Assembly: GCA_009841225.1 (NCBI GenBank)
Contig: VXMF01000048.1
Coordinates: 222,426-286,425 of the forward strand
Origin: Terriglobia bacterium
Lineage (GTDB): Bacteria > Acidobacteriota > Terriglobia > Bryobacterales > UBA6623
DNA: 64,000 nt
Reading direction: 5' to 3'
Under the pieces are notes generated by a model, which was not told where the DNA came from, made no database searches, and saw only the letters and a list, made by a program, of their open reading frames with translations. The position numbers were made by a program, and so were the translations under genes. This document shows, piece by piece, positions 1 to 8,133 of the stretch (position 1 is its first letter; each line of letters begins with the position of its first letter).

Positions 1-261
1 TATGCCGCGATCAATCTTCTGGGTGCGGTCCAGGATTTCTCGCACGGCGGAAATCCGACCGGGACGGCCTTCACTGTCCACTTGGCGGGCATGGCACTGG
101 GATACTACTTCGTCCGGCGCCGGGCCGGGCTGCCCGAGCTGTCGCTGCCATCGTGGAATCCGCAGGCACGCTACCGCGAGTGGCAACTCAGGCAGGCGCG
201 CAAGAAGTTCGAGGTCTATATGCGAGACCGAGACAAGGGCAACGGACCGAGAGTGCAATGA
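1..261 (+). CDS. Rhomboid-family intramembrane serine protease, C-terminal fragment
   Basis: Partial gene entering from the left edge; 86 codons in frame 1 ending in TGA. The peptide holds a segment TVHLAGMALGYYF (about residues 26-38), which matches the last catalytic transmembrane helix of rhomboid proteases, where the conserved His is followed by a small-residue G/A-rich face. It is followed by a basic cytoplasmic tail rich in Arg/Lys and ending in KKFEVYMRDRDKG. The catalytic Ser helix would lie upstream, outside the window, so activity cannot be judged. Rhomboids cleave membrane proteins within the bilayer. Identification rests on one helix and the tail style, so moderate confidence. Confidence 0.6.
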   Translation, partial: YAAINLLGAVQDFSHGGNPTGTAFTVHLAGMALGYYFVRRRAGLPELSLPSWNPQARYREWQLRQARKKFEVYMRDRDKGNGPRVQ

Positions 262-351
262 ATCCGGGACACAGCTGCGACTGCGCCAGCTGGATGGGAG
301 TCGGAACATCTCGGCGCGCCCGATGGTCTGCTAAACTGGGGGCACAACGAT

Positions 352-573
352 ATGGCACACCTTGAACCAACCATGGCTCTCTTCGTGGGGCCGCTTGGCA
401 TGCAAGAGCTGCTCATCATCCTGATGATCGCTCTGATCATCTTCGGCGGCAAGAAGATCCCGGAGCTTGCGAAGGGGCTGGGGCAGGGCATCCGCGAGTT
501 CAAGACCTCGCTCAAGGCCGGCGAGGAAGAGGGCCAAGGCACAAGCCAAGCGGGCGCGGCCAAGGACAGCTAG
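352..573 (+). CDS. tatA: Sec-independent translocase subunit TatA/TatE
   Basis: 73-residue protein with the TatA layout: short periplasmic N-terminus, one hydrophobic helix (GMQELLIILMIALIIFGGKK), the FGxKKxPEL hinge, an amphipathic helix (AKGLGQGIREFKTSLK) and a polar acidic tail. TatA oligomerises to form the passage for folded twin-arginine proteins in the inner membrane. The GGGGG stretch at 338-342 is a possible ribosome site for the start at 352; an alternative ATG at 373 gives the more usual short N-terminus. tatB/tatC are not in the window. It is relevant that at least four proteins encoded in this window carry Tat-type signals. Confidence 0.9.
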   Translation: MAHLEPTMALFVGPLGMQELLIILMIALIIFGGKKIPELAKGLGQGIREFKTSLKAGEEEGQGTSQAGAAKDS

Positions 574-794
574 CTCGACCTTTCGCACGCCGTGGGCGAG
601 TCGCGTTCGCGTCGTAGCCACGCAGTCCCCCCATACCCTCGTTTCGCGTCGCAACGCACCGAGCGCCGTGAACTCTGGAACCAACCTAGGCTAGAATGTT
701 TTCAACAGCGAGCCGGTCGTGAACCGCGCCATGTGTCGGCGAGTGGCCGCAGTTGGCCGTGGGTTCGCTGCAGGTTAGCGATTCCGGTGCCGCG

Positions 795-2144
795 ATGCCG
801 CGCCCAATCCATGTAGTCGGAGCAGGGCTGGCGGGCTCCGAGGCTGCCGTCCAGATCGCCCGCCATGGCGTGCCGTGCGTGCTGCACGAGATGCGCCCGG
901 GCAAGCGGACGCCGGCTCACCAGACCGACGCCTTGGGCGAGCTGGTCTGCAGCAACTCCCTCAAGACCGAGACACAGGGCAGCGCACCGTGGCTTCTGAA
1001 AGAGGAGTTGCGCCGCATGGGTGCGATGTCGATGCGAGTCGCGGCCGAGGTGCGGATTCCGGGCGGGACCGCCCTGACGGTCGATCGCAGCTTGTTCGCC
1101 CGGGGTGTCACCGATGCGGTGGAATCGGAGCCGCTGATCAAGATCGAGCGCGGGGAGGTTACCGACCTCGCCGCTGACAGCGACAAGATCTGGATCATTG
1201 CTACGGGGCCTCTGACGAGCGACGCCTTGGCGGAGGCGATCGCCGAGCGCACGGGCAACGACCGCCTGTACTTCTACGACGCGATCAGCCCGATCGTCGA
1301 CGCGGAAACGATCGATATGTCAGTTGCCTATCGCGGTTCGCGGTACGGGCACTCCATCGATGGCAGCGCTGACTACGTGAACTGCCCGTTCGCCAAAGAG
1401 CAGTACGAGCAGTTCCTGGCCTCCCTGCTGGCCGCCGAGCAGCACCGTTCCAGCGATTTCGACAATCCCAACTACTTCGAGGGCTGCTTGCCGCTTGAAG
1501 AGATTGCTCGACGGGGGCCCGACACGCTGCGTTTCGGGCCAATGAAGCCCGTTGGCTTGCGCGACCCAAGAACCGGGCGGGGCGCTTACGCCGTCGTGCA
1601 GCTCCGCCAAGAGGACGCCCGGGCCGGCTCATACAACATTGTCGGATTTCAAAACCATCTCAAGTACGGCGAGCAGAAGCGCCTGTTTCGCATGATTCCC
1701 GGCTTGGAGCGCGCCGAGTTCTTGCGCTTCGGGCAAATTCATCGCAACACATATATCAACGCGCCAGCCTTGCTGCTACCGACACTGCAGTGGAGGCAGC
1801 ACGCCAACATCCTGTTCGCGGGGCAGATCTCGGGCGTAGAGGGATATGTGGAGTCCATAGCGACGGGCCTGATGGCCGGTTGGAACGCTGTTCGCTTGTC
1901 CCTCGGGCAAGCCGTGCTGGAATGGCCGCCCGCCACGGCCCACGGATCACTCTGCCGCTACATTTCCGGGGCTGACCCGAACAACTACCAGCCGGCAAAC
2001 ATCACATTCGACCTGCTGCCGCCACCTTCAGCAGAGCTGAAACGGAAGTTTCGAAGACAGAAGCGGGAGCGGCGCCGGGAGCAGTGCGCGCTGGGGCTGG
2101 CCGCGCTCGACGAGTTTCTCAATGTCCAGCAAGCAGCAGCCTGA
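795..2144 (+). CDS. trmFO: Methylenetetrahydrofolate-tRNA-(uracil-5-)-methyltransferase TrmFO
   Basis: 449 residues. Flavoprotein that makes 5-methyluridine at tRNA position 54 using methylene-THF and reduced FAD. Visible signs: N-terminal dinucleotide-binding motif VGAGLAGSEAA (residues 8-18), then HEMRP, the ALGELVCSNSLK segment with the conserved Cys, and GYVESIATGLMAG near the C-terminus, all typical of the GidA-small/TrmFO family. Length matches the family (about 435-470). The frame is open upstream to 753 but the conserved N-terminus starts at the ATG at 795. The 3' end overlaps the following recombinase gene by 23 nt, suggesting co-transcription; a trmFO-xerC order is also known from other phyla. 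Confidence 0.95.
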   Translation: MPRPIHVVGAGLAGSEAAVQIARHGVPCVLHEMRPGKRTPAHQTDALGELVCSNSLKTETQGSAPWLLKEELRRMGAMSMRVAAEVRIPGGTALTVDRSLFARGVTDAVESEPLIKIERGEVTDLAADSDKIWIIATGPLTSDALAEAIAERTGNDRLYFYDAISPIVDAETIDMSVAYRGSRYGHSIDGSADYVNCPFAKEQYEQFLASLLAAEQHRSSDFDNPNYFEGCLPLEEIARRGPDTLRFGPMKPVGLRDPRTGRGAYAVVQLRQEDARAGSYNIVGFQNHLKYGEQKRLFRMIPGLERAEFLRFGQIHRNTYINAPALLLPTLQWRQHANILFAGQISGVEGYVESIATGLMAGWNAVRLSLGQAVLEWPPATAHGSLCRYISGADPNNYQPANITFDLLPPPSAELKRKFRRQKRERRREQCALGLAALDEFLNVQQAAA

Positions 2145-3066
2145 CGACAGCATCTCGGCAGCGGCGACGCGGTTCTTGGCGTCATTGCGGGCGCGCAACG
2201 CATCGAAAAACACGATTGCAAGCTACGGCAGGGACCTAGGCGTGTTCGTCAGCCATTTCAGTTCGGACCCGGGGCAGGCCCCATCGGTGGGACGAGTCAC
2301 GCGGCTAATGATTCGCGAGTTCATGGCCGAGGGCCGGTCGAAGGGTCTGTCACCGGCGACTCTGGCGCGCCGGTTGGCGGCCCTGAGGGGGTTCTTCGAC
2401 TACTTGGTTCTCGAGGAGGGCTTTCCCAACAATCCGGCCCGCAGCCTCGCTGCTCCCAAGATCTCCCAGAAACTGCCTCCGGTCATGAGCGCTGAGGACA
2501 CCAACCAAATAATCAACGCCGTGCAGTTTGACAGCGAGCGAGACCGCTTTGAGGGCAAGGTCGTCCGCGACCGCCTGATCTTTGAACTGCTCTACGGTGC
2601 GGGGCTGCGTGTCAGCGAGCTCGTCGGCTTGAACCTGAACGACATCGACAGGGCCGAGCGCTGGATCGAAGTCAGGGGCAAGGGGCGCAAGGAACGCCAA
2701 GTGCCGTACGGAGCGCGAGCTGACGAAGCGCTGGAACGCTATTTGAAGGTGCGGGAGAGTCTCGAGGCCCCGCGCACGGAGAAGGCCTTGTTCTTGCACC
2801 GCTGGGGAGGGAAGCTCCGGCGCCTGACGACTCGCAGCGTCGGCTTGATCGTCAAGAAATACGCACGCTTGCTGAGTGGCGACCCATCCCTGCATCCGCA
2901 CTCGTTGCGGCACGCCTTCGCCACGCACTTGCTCTCAGAGGGAGCGGACCTGCGCGCAATCCAGGAGCTATTGGGCCACGCCAGCCTGTCGACCACGCAG
3001 AAGTACACCCAACTGTCCATGAGCGAGTTGATGAAGGTCTACGACGCGGCGCACCCGAAGGCCTAG
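2122..3066 (+). CDS. xerC: Tyrosine recombinase XerC/XerD
   Basis: 314 residues with the full tyrosine-recombinase active site: R163 (GAGLRVSEL), K187 (GKGRK), H260 and R263 (HPHSLRHAFATHLL), H286 (LLGHASL) and nucleophile Y295 (TTQKYTQ). The N-terminal SAM-like core-binding domain covers about residues 12-105. It is chromosomal Xer-like in length and motif spacing, so dimer resolution at dif is the likely role; whether it is the XerC or XerD partner cannot be told without the second gene. Its start lies inside the end of trmFO (23-nt overlap), implying translational coupling. Confidence 0.92.
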   Translation: MSSKQQPDDSISAAATRFLASLRARNASKNTIASYGRDLGVFVSHFSSDPGQAPSVGRVTRLMIREFMAEGRSKGLSPATLARRLAALRGFFDYLVLEEGFPNNPARSLAAPKISQKLPPVMSAEDTNQIINAVQFDSERDRFEGKVVRDRLIFELLYGAGLRVSELVGLNLNDIDRAERWIEVRGKGRKERQVPYGARADEALERYLKVRESLEAPRTEKALFLHRWGGKLRRLTTRSVGLIVKKYARLLSGDPSLHPHSLRHAFATHLLSEGADLRAIQELLGHASLSTTQKYTQLSMSELMKVYDAAHPKA

Positions 3067-3157
3067 CCTCGGCGCCAAGTTTTCCATTCCGCGCTAAAGT
3101 GGGGTGGTCAGCAGCCGGCTGGAGCGTCCGCCGAGAGCGCAAGGATTCATCGCGACA

Positions 3158-4597
3158 ATGCCGAAACGGACGCTCTTCCTCAACCCGCCGTCCTACGAGA
3201 ACTTCGATGGCGGCGCCAGTTCCCGCTGGCCCGCCACGCGCGAGATTGAATCGTACTGGTACCCGGTCTGGCTGTGCTACCCGGCTGGGATGTTGGGGGA
3301 CAGCACGGTTGTCGACGCGCCTCCGCACAAGCTCAAGCCCGCCGACGTGACAGCCTTGGCGAACTCGTACGAGTTCATGGTCCTGTTCACCTCGACTCCC
3401 GGGTTCGCCAACGACTGCGTCCTGGCGGAGTCGATGAAGGCTCTAAACCCCGACCTCGAGATCTGCTTTGTCGGACCTCACGTCGGCTCTCGCCCTGCCG
3501 AGAGCTTGCAGGCGTGTCTGGCCATAGACTTCGTGATTCGCAAGGAGTTTGACTTCCAAGTCGTTGATTTCGCGAACGGTAAGCCCTTCCGCGAGCTCGG
3601 AGGGGTCAGCTATCGAAATCATGCAGGCGAGGTAGTGCACAACCCGGATGTGCCCTTGGTCGAGGACTTGGACGCGCTGCCCTGGGTGACACCTGTCTAC
3701 AAGCGCTGCCTGGATGTGGAGCGCTATAACGTCCCCTTTCTCAAGCATCCGTACGTGTCGTTCTACACCGAGCGCGGCTGTCCCGCTCTGTGCACGTTCT
3801 GCCTGTGGCCGCAGACCATCTCGGGCCATCGCTGGCGCACGCGCTCGGCGGATGACGTGGCTGCCGAGGCGCGCTGGACGCTCGACAACTTCCCGGACGT
3901 CAACGAGATATTTTTCGATGACGACACCTTCAACATCCGCAAGGACCGCGTTCTGGAGCTGTGCGAGAAGCTCAAGCCGCTCGATTTCACTTGGTCCTGC
4001 ACCTCCCGTGTCAATGTCGATTACGAGACTCTGAAGGCCATGAAAGACGCAGGTTGCCGACTGCTGATCGTTGGCTACGAGTCCGGCGATCCGCAAATCC
4101 TGAAGAACATCAAGAAGGGAGCCACCGTCGAGCGAGCTCTCAAGTTCACCCGGGATGCCCACAAGGTCGGGCTGACGATCCACGGCGACTTCATTGTCGG
4201 CTTGCCGGGTGAGACACGGGAGACAATCCAGCGCTCCTTGGAGTTTGCCAAGCGGCTCGACACGGAAACGATCCAAGTCTCCGTGGCGCACCCCTATCCG
4301 GGCACGTCGTTTTTCGACGAGGCCATGGCCAACGGCTGGCTTACCGACGGCTCCATGACCGATGCAGCGGGCCACCAGCTGCCAAACATTCGCTATCCAG
4401 ACTTGGACCAGAAGGAGATCTTGCGGTGGGTCGAGCGCTTCTATGACGAGTACTACTTCCGTCCGAGGGCGGCGTGGCGCATTGTCAGGAAGGCGATGTT
4501 TGATACCAAGGAGCGCCGCCGGCTGGCGAAAGAAGCCCGCGAATACTTGGCTCTGCGAGCCAAGCGCAAGGAATACGCTCTCGACACCCACCCATAG
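3158..4597 (+). CDS. hpnJ: Hopanoid-associated B12-binding radical SAM protein HpnJ
   Basis: 479 residues. The N-terminus FLNPPSYENFDGGASSRW and the REIESYWYPVW segment are hallmarks of HpnJ, followed by a cobalamin-binding-like domain (to about residue 170) and a radical SAM core with the 4Fe-4S cysteines C208, C212, C215 (ERGCPALCTFC). HpnJ acts in ring contraction to the bacteriohopane cyclitol ether head group of hopanoids (family knowledge). The start at 3158 is chosen because the conserved N-terminus begins there and AAGGAT lies upstream; the frame is open to 3104. No other hpn or squalene-hopene cyclase gene is in the window. It sits 91 nt after xerC and is followed by the repeat-rich spacer. 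Confidence 0.88.
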   Translation: MPKRTLFLNPPSYENFDGGASSRWPATREIESYWYPVWLCYPAGMLGDSTVVDAPPHKLKPADVTALANSYEFMVLFTSTPGFANDCVLAESMKALNPDLEICFVGPHVGSRPAESLQACLAIDFVIRKEFDFQVVDFANGKPFRELGGVSYRNHAGEVVHNPDVPLVEDLDALPWVTPVYKRCLDVERYNVPFLKHPYVSFYTERGCPALCTFCLWPQTISGHRWRTRSADDVAAEARWTLDNFPDVNEIFFDDDTFNIRKDRVLELCEKLKPLDFTWSCTSRVNVDYETLKAMKDAGCRLLIVGYESGDPQILKNIKKGATVERALKFTRDAHKVGLTIHGDFIVGLPGETRETIQRSLEFAKRLDTETIQVSVAHPYPGTSFFDEAMANGWLTDGSMTDAAGHQLPNIRYPDLDQKEILRWVERFYDEYYFRPRAAWRIVRKAMFDTKERRRLAKEAREYLALRAKRKEYALDTHP

Positions 4598-4660
4598 CTG
4601 GTGGCGCGACCCCGCGATTGAATTGCCAGCTCGGCTGTGCCGGGCCGCTATCCGGCCATA

Positions 4661-4707
4661 GATTTCCACAACAGTGTTGGAAAACTGCGATTCGAACTGT
4701 GGAAATC
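4661..4707. repeat. Inverted pair 1 of the TGTGGAAATC repeat
   Basis: GATTTCCACA at 4661-4670 and its exact reverse complement TGTGGAAATC at 4698-4707, separated by 27 nt that contain a further near-copy (TGTTGGAAA). Start-to-start distance is 37 nt, almost the same as in the second pair. Confidence 0.85.
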
Positions 4708-4941
4708 CTGTATGCAAAGGTTCGAAATCTGTGTCTAACGCACAGATAAATCTGTACTTATATGCCCGCCGGGCGAAGCTGTGAAAATCTCGCACGATTG
4801 CTGGCGGGCGGTTGGCGCAGCGGACGCTCGCTGCAGGTCTCCGCGGCGAATCCGGGCCGGTGCGGGCAGCTCCCGGCATGTGCCCCCGTTCTCACGTGGA
4901 TGGAATGCGTAGGCCCCGCTACTAGCCCGGTGGTTGTGCGT

Positions 4942-4993
4942 CAGGATTTCCACACATCCGGCGAGATTTGTGTGAAGTGGTGTGGAAATCCTG
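4942..4993. repeat. Inverted pair 2: 14-bp perfect inverted repeat
   Basis: CAGGATTTCCACAC at 4942-4955 and GTGTGGAAATCCTG at 4980-4993 are exact reverse complements with a 24-nt spacer. The arms contain the 10-mer found elsewhere in the spacer, and the longer form TGTGGAAATCCTG occurs three times (4698, 4942 complement, 4981). It could be a hairpin or a double protein-binding site; there is no T-tract, so a terminator is less likely. Confidence 0.85.
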
Positions 4994-5062
4994 TGTGAAG
5001 CTGTTGGAAATGACGCTATAACCTCCGTATTTGGAAATACTTCAGGCGCAGATCTAATTCGG

Positions 5063-5072
5063 TGTGGAAATC
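5063..5072. repeat. Single TGTGGAAATC copy
   Basis: Fifth exact copy of the 10-mer, close to the stop codon of the OPT transporter gene (5097), without an inverted partner nearby. Confidence 0.8.
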
Positions 5073-5096
5073 TCCGCGATCGTCGGCGGGAAAGCG

Positions 5097-6959
5097 CTAT
5101 CCGGCGTCGGAGCCTCTTGACGCGAAACGGTCGATCAGGAACATCACCGCTGCCAGGGCCGCCAGCGATAGCCACAAGCTGTCGACCAGGGTCACGGGGA
5201 TCTCAATGCCGGTGAGCAGAGTCTTGGGAATCGCGATCAGTATGCCCGCGATCGCCTCTCCGGCGATCAGTCCGGAAGCGATCAGCAGGCCGTTGTGCCG
5301 CGCTCCCTCGGAGCGCTTCTGGAGGCGCTGTGAGATCAAGCCCCCGAGGAAAATAGGCACCATCAGCGAGAGCGGCAGGTAGATGCCAACTGCGACGGGC
5401 ATTACATGCGCGCGAAAGCGGCTGCCGGAGCGCTGCAGGAAGCCGTCGAACAGGACGATGCCGACCGCGATCAGCGCCCCGATCCAGACCATGTTCCAGG
5501 GGATGCTGGAGTCTCCGAACAACCCCTCCGCGATCGATGCGAACAGGGTGGCTTGCGGTGCCAGCAGGGCATTGGGTTCGCCCGTGCCGATGCCGTATGC
5601 CTTGTGCAGCAGCGTCAAGACCGGGGCAATGGTGAAGACGGGCACGAGAATGCCGATCAGCTGGCCTGTCTGCTGAAGGCGCGGAGTTGCCCCTACCAAC
5701 TGGCCGGTCTTGAGGTCTTGCGACGTGTCACCGGCGGTTGCGGCGGCGCAGCACACGATGCTGGCCACGCCTAGCGCGCCTAGAATTCCCGCGCTGCCAG
5801 TCATGCCTAGGATCAGCAGAATGACCGAGGAGAACATCAGGGCGCAGATTGTCGTGCCCGAAATGGGATTGTTGGACGATCCCACCAAGCCGCAAATGTA
5901 GCTTGAAACTGCCACAAAAAAGAGCGAGCTGACGAGCATCACGATCCCTGCAGTCAACGCGACCTGCAGAGAACCGGTGACGGATTGGTACAGCACGAAC
6001 GTACCGAGGGCGACCACTGCGAAGCCTGCGCCGACCAAGGAGTTAGGCAGGTCTTGATCGGTGCGTTCGATCGATTGGCCGCTTCTTCCAACGCCGCCAA
6101 GCAGGTGGCGCACCGCCTTCGCGATTCCGCCGCGGATATTCCACATCGATGCCAGCCCGCCTACGATCATGGCCCCCACGCCCATGTAGCGAATCTGGCT
6201 GCTCCACAGCGCCCACGCCGCGTCCAGGGCGGACTGTTCGGTCAGGGGGTTTAACCAATAGAAGATCGGAATAGCGAACAGCCAGGCGATCACGCTTCCC
6301 GCCAAGGCGGCGATGCCAATCTCGACACCGACGATCACGCCGACTCCCAGTAGCGCGACCGAGACGTCCGTGCCGCCATAGAGCACGGTGCCCGCCACCC
6401 TCCACGCGGCCTCTGCCGTACTGCGAAAGACCGCGACCAAGCCTACGAGCGATTTGAACACCAATCCACCGCCAAGAGCGGACAGGATCGTGCGCATGGG
6501 GCTTCCGCCCGACTCTCCTGCCTCGAGCACTTGGGCGCAGGCCACGCCCTCCGGGTAGATCAGCTCCTTGTCCTCGACGATCAGGACCCGCCGCAAGGGG
6601 ACCATGAAGAGCACGCCGAGCAGGCCGCCCAGCAAGCCGATCAGGGAGACCTTCCAAAAGGAAAACTCCAACCAAACCCCGGTGATCAGCATGGCGGGCA
6701 CGGTGAAGATGATCCCCGCTGCTACGGCCTCTCCAGCCGAGGCGATGGTCTGCACGATGTTGTTCTCTCGGATCGTGCCACGCCTCAGCAGCCCGCGCAG
6801 GATGCCCATCGAAACGATAGCCGCCGGTATGCTGCCGGTAACGGTCATCCCCGCATACAGCCCGAGATAGGTGTTTGCCGCCGTGAGTACCGTGCCGATC
6901 AGCAGTCCGATGACGATGGCCCGAATAGTGAGTTCGCGCGCTGGATGGGACGGAAGCAT
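5097..6959 (-). CDS. OPT-family oligopeptide transporter
   Basis: 620 residues, highly hydrophobic with roughly 14-16 membrane segments. It starts HPARELTIRAIVIGLLIGTVLTAANTYLGLYAGMTVTGSIPAAI, the signature N-terminus of prokaryotic OPT transporters, and carries SSNNPISGTT and DTSQDLKTGQLVGATPRLQQ motifs of the same family. OPT proteins import small peptides or metal chelates, probably proton coupled. The ATG at 6959 is preferred; the frame is open to a GTG at 7001, which would add 14 residues. Stand-alone gene; substrate unknown. Confidence 0.92.
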   Translation of the reverse strand: MLPSHPARELTIRAIVIGLLIGTVLTAANTYLGLYAGMTVTGSIPAAIVSMGILRGLLRRGTIRENNIVQTIASAGEAVAAGIIFTVPAMLITGVWLEFSFWKVSLIGLLGGLLGVLFMVPLRRVLIVEDKELIYPEGVACAQVLEAGESGGSPMRTILSALGGGLVFKSLVGLVAVFRSTAEAAWRVAGTVLYGGTDVSVALLGVGVIVGVEIGIAALAGSVIAWLFAIPIFYWLNPLTEQSALDAAWALWSSQIRYMGVGAMIVGGLASMWNIRGGIAKAVRHLLGGVGRSGQSIERTDQDLPNSLVGAGFAVVALGTFVLYQSVTGSLQVALTAGIVMLVSSLFFVAVSSYICGLVGSSNNPISGTTICALMFSSVILLILGMTGSAGILGALGVASIVCCAAATAGDTSQDLKTGQLVGATPRLQQTGQLIGILVPVFTIAPVLTLLHKAYGIGTGEPNALLAPQATLFASIAEGLFGDSSIPWNMVWIGALIAVGIVLFDGFLQRSGSRFRAHVMPVAVGIYLPLSLMVPIFLGGLISQRLQKRSEGARHNGLLIASGLIAGEAIAGILIAIPKTLLTGIEIPVTLVDSLWLSLAALAAVMFLIDRFASRGSDAG

Positions 6960-7125
6960 CTGTGATCGCAAATAGCTCGGATAAAGGGCGTACCATATCA
7001 CAGCGGCCCGCCCGTGCGGTCAGGCCGTGCGTCTCGCGTCAGAAAGTGAAGGGGCCTCTAGGCTGGACTCTGCGCCCTTGGCTCGGCCCGGGTTAGGCGT
7101 GTGGCACTGCTGGCCCGTGGCTAGG

Positions 7126-8007
7126 CTATTCCAATCCGAGAGAGCGCTTTTGGGCGTCCAGCCACTCTTCGTATTCCCTCTTCAGCGCTTCGTCCGTTGG
7201 GCTTGGATACAGTTCGCTCGCCGTGTAACGCCCTGTAGCCAGCTTGCCCTTGGTCCAGATGTCGTGCAGTTCCGTCAGCTTTGCTTGCTTGACGGCGCTC
7301 TCGACAACGTGTGGCGGGACGAACGTTAGCCCTTCGCGGTCACCTACTACCAAGTCACCCGGCATGACAGTGGCCGTGCCGATCCGTACTGGTACGTTGA
7401 TGCCCATGAGCATAACGTCTCGGAGCGCCGAGACGTGGAATCCCCGGACATATACCGGGATGTTCAGGGCATGGACCCCGTCCAGATCGCGGATTGCTCC
7501 GTCAATGACGAAGCCCTGTCCTGTCGCAGCATGTATTGCCGTCGCGAGGTTGTCGCCGGCGAAGGTTCCGCCTTCAATCTTGCCGAAGAGATCGACGACG
7601 AGCACGTCGCCGGGCCGCAGCGCGTCGATCACTCGCTGGTTGCCGTTGCGACCCAGCTTCCGGGCTGCTGCGTCTTCTTCGATGATCTGGTCCAGATCGG
7701 GCCGTACCGGCATGAAGACAGCGGTGACGGCCCGTCCGAGCAGCTTCTTCTCGGGATGGACGATCTGCCAGCCCCCTGACCACTGGTAGTGATAGCCGGC
7801 TCGCCGCAACGGTCCCCAAAGCATCTCGGAGCTCGCGTTGGCCAGCGAATCGATCAGGGTTTGTGGCACCTTCGGACGACCGTCGTCGAAGCGTTCGAAC
7901 GGATTCAAGCGGGTGTACTTGACAAGTTGAGCCTTGTCGAATCCGCCAACCTGAGCAGCGACGGGACCGGCTAGCGTCAAGGCGAGGAGAATTCGGAGGA
8001 TTCGCAT
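7126..8007 (-). CDS. Secreted RraA-family protein (HMG/CHA aldolase-like)
   Basis: 293 residues. N-terminal signal peptide MRILRILLALTLAGPVAAQ (residues 1-19) followed by a RraA-like domain. The aldolase-type motif is intact: G151-D152-N153, G170 and R173-D174 in DGAIRD, the residues that bind metal and pyruvyl substrate in 4-hydroxy-4-methyl-2-oxoglutarate aldolases of this fold. The family is normally cytoplasmic and about 160-220 aa, so a signal peptide and a roughly 80-residue N-terminal extension are unusual. The reading frame is open upstream to 9144 but only because of antisense frame openness against the dehydrogenase gene; the start at 8007 is set by the signal peptide. It is divergent from the 2-hydroxyacid dehydrogenase/aldolase pair. 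Confidence 0.85.
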   Translation of the reverse strand: MRILRILLALTLAGPVAAQVGGFDKAQLVKYTRLNPFERFDDGRPKVPQTLIDSLANASSEMLWGPLRRAGYHYQWSGGWQIVHPEKKLLGRAVTAVFMPVRPDLDQIIEEDAAARKLGRNGNQRVIDALRPGDVLVVDLFGKIEGGTFAGDNLATAIHAATGQGFVIDGAIRDLDGVHALNIPVYVRGFHVSALRDVMLMGINVPVRIGTATVMPGDLVVGDREGLTFVPPHVVESAVKQAKLTELHDIWTKGKLATGRYTASELYPSPTDEALKREYEEWLDAQKRSLGLE

Positions 8008-8094
8008 CGCAGTGACTCTAACACGTTGTCTCGCCCAATGGGGGCCGAGAGCGGGCGGAGCAGGGAACTGCCCGTCGGGCCGGTCGGGCGGCGT

Positions 8095-8119
8095 GACTTG
8101 TTTTTTTGCGGAGTACAAT
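8095..8119 (+). promoter_or_regulatory. Candidate promoter with T7 tract, for the 2-hydroxyacid dehydrogenase gene
   Basis: -10 box TACAAT at 8114-8119 with GACTTG and a run of seven T upstream (8101-8107). The ATG at 8134 is only about 8 nt after the expected transcript start, so the mRNA would be almost leaderless. The sequence from TACAATTG on, plus GTTCT three bases later, is repeated at 22568 upstream of the CoA-transferase gene. Confidence 0.55.
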
Positions 8120-8133
8120 TGGCAGTTCTGCAA

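Larger units (their letters stand above)
4598..5096. other. Gene-free spacer with clustered TGTGGAAATC repeats
   Basis: 499 bases between the convergent ends of hpnJ and the OPT transporter gene with no credible reading frame. It holds five exact copies of the 10-mer TGTGGAAATC (either strand) at 4661, 4698, 4945, 4981 and 5063, near-copies at 4674 (TGTTGGAAA), 4780 (TGTGAAAATC) and 5002 (TGTTGGAAAT), a palindrome GTATTTGGAAATAC around 5027-5040, and an AT-rich block at about 4744-4763. The location between convergent genes argues against ordinary promoters. Candidates are a DnaA-type or other protein-binding array. The function is not established. Confidence 0.8.

Noticed and set aside
3443..4879. 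478-codon minus-strand frame
   Set aside because: Antisense to hpnJ, which has clear radical SAM motifs.
4598..5096. Main chromosomal origin of replication
   Set aside because: Boxes differ from the DnaA consensus, no dnaA, dnaN or rpmH is near, and the rpoBC/ribosomal cluster would be head-on to a fork from here. Kept only as an open possibility in the findings.
6043..6996. 317-codon minus-strand frame in another phase of the OPT gene
   Set aside because: Overlaps the transporter on the same strand; Arg/His/Gly-rich composition typical of a shifted frame.
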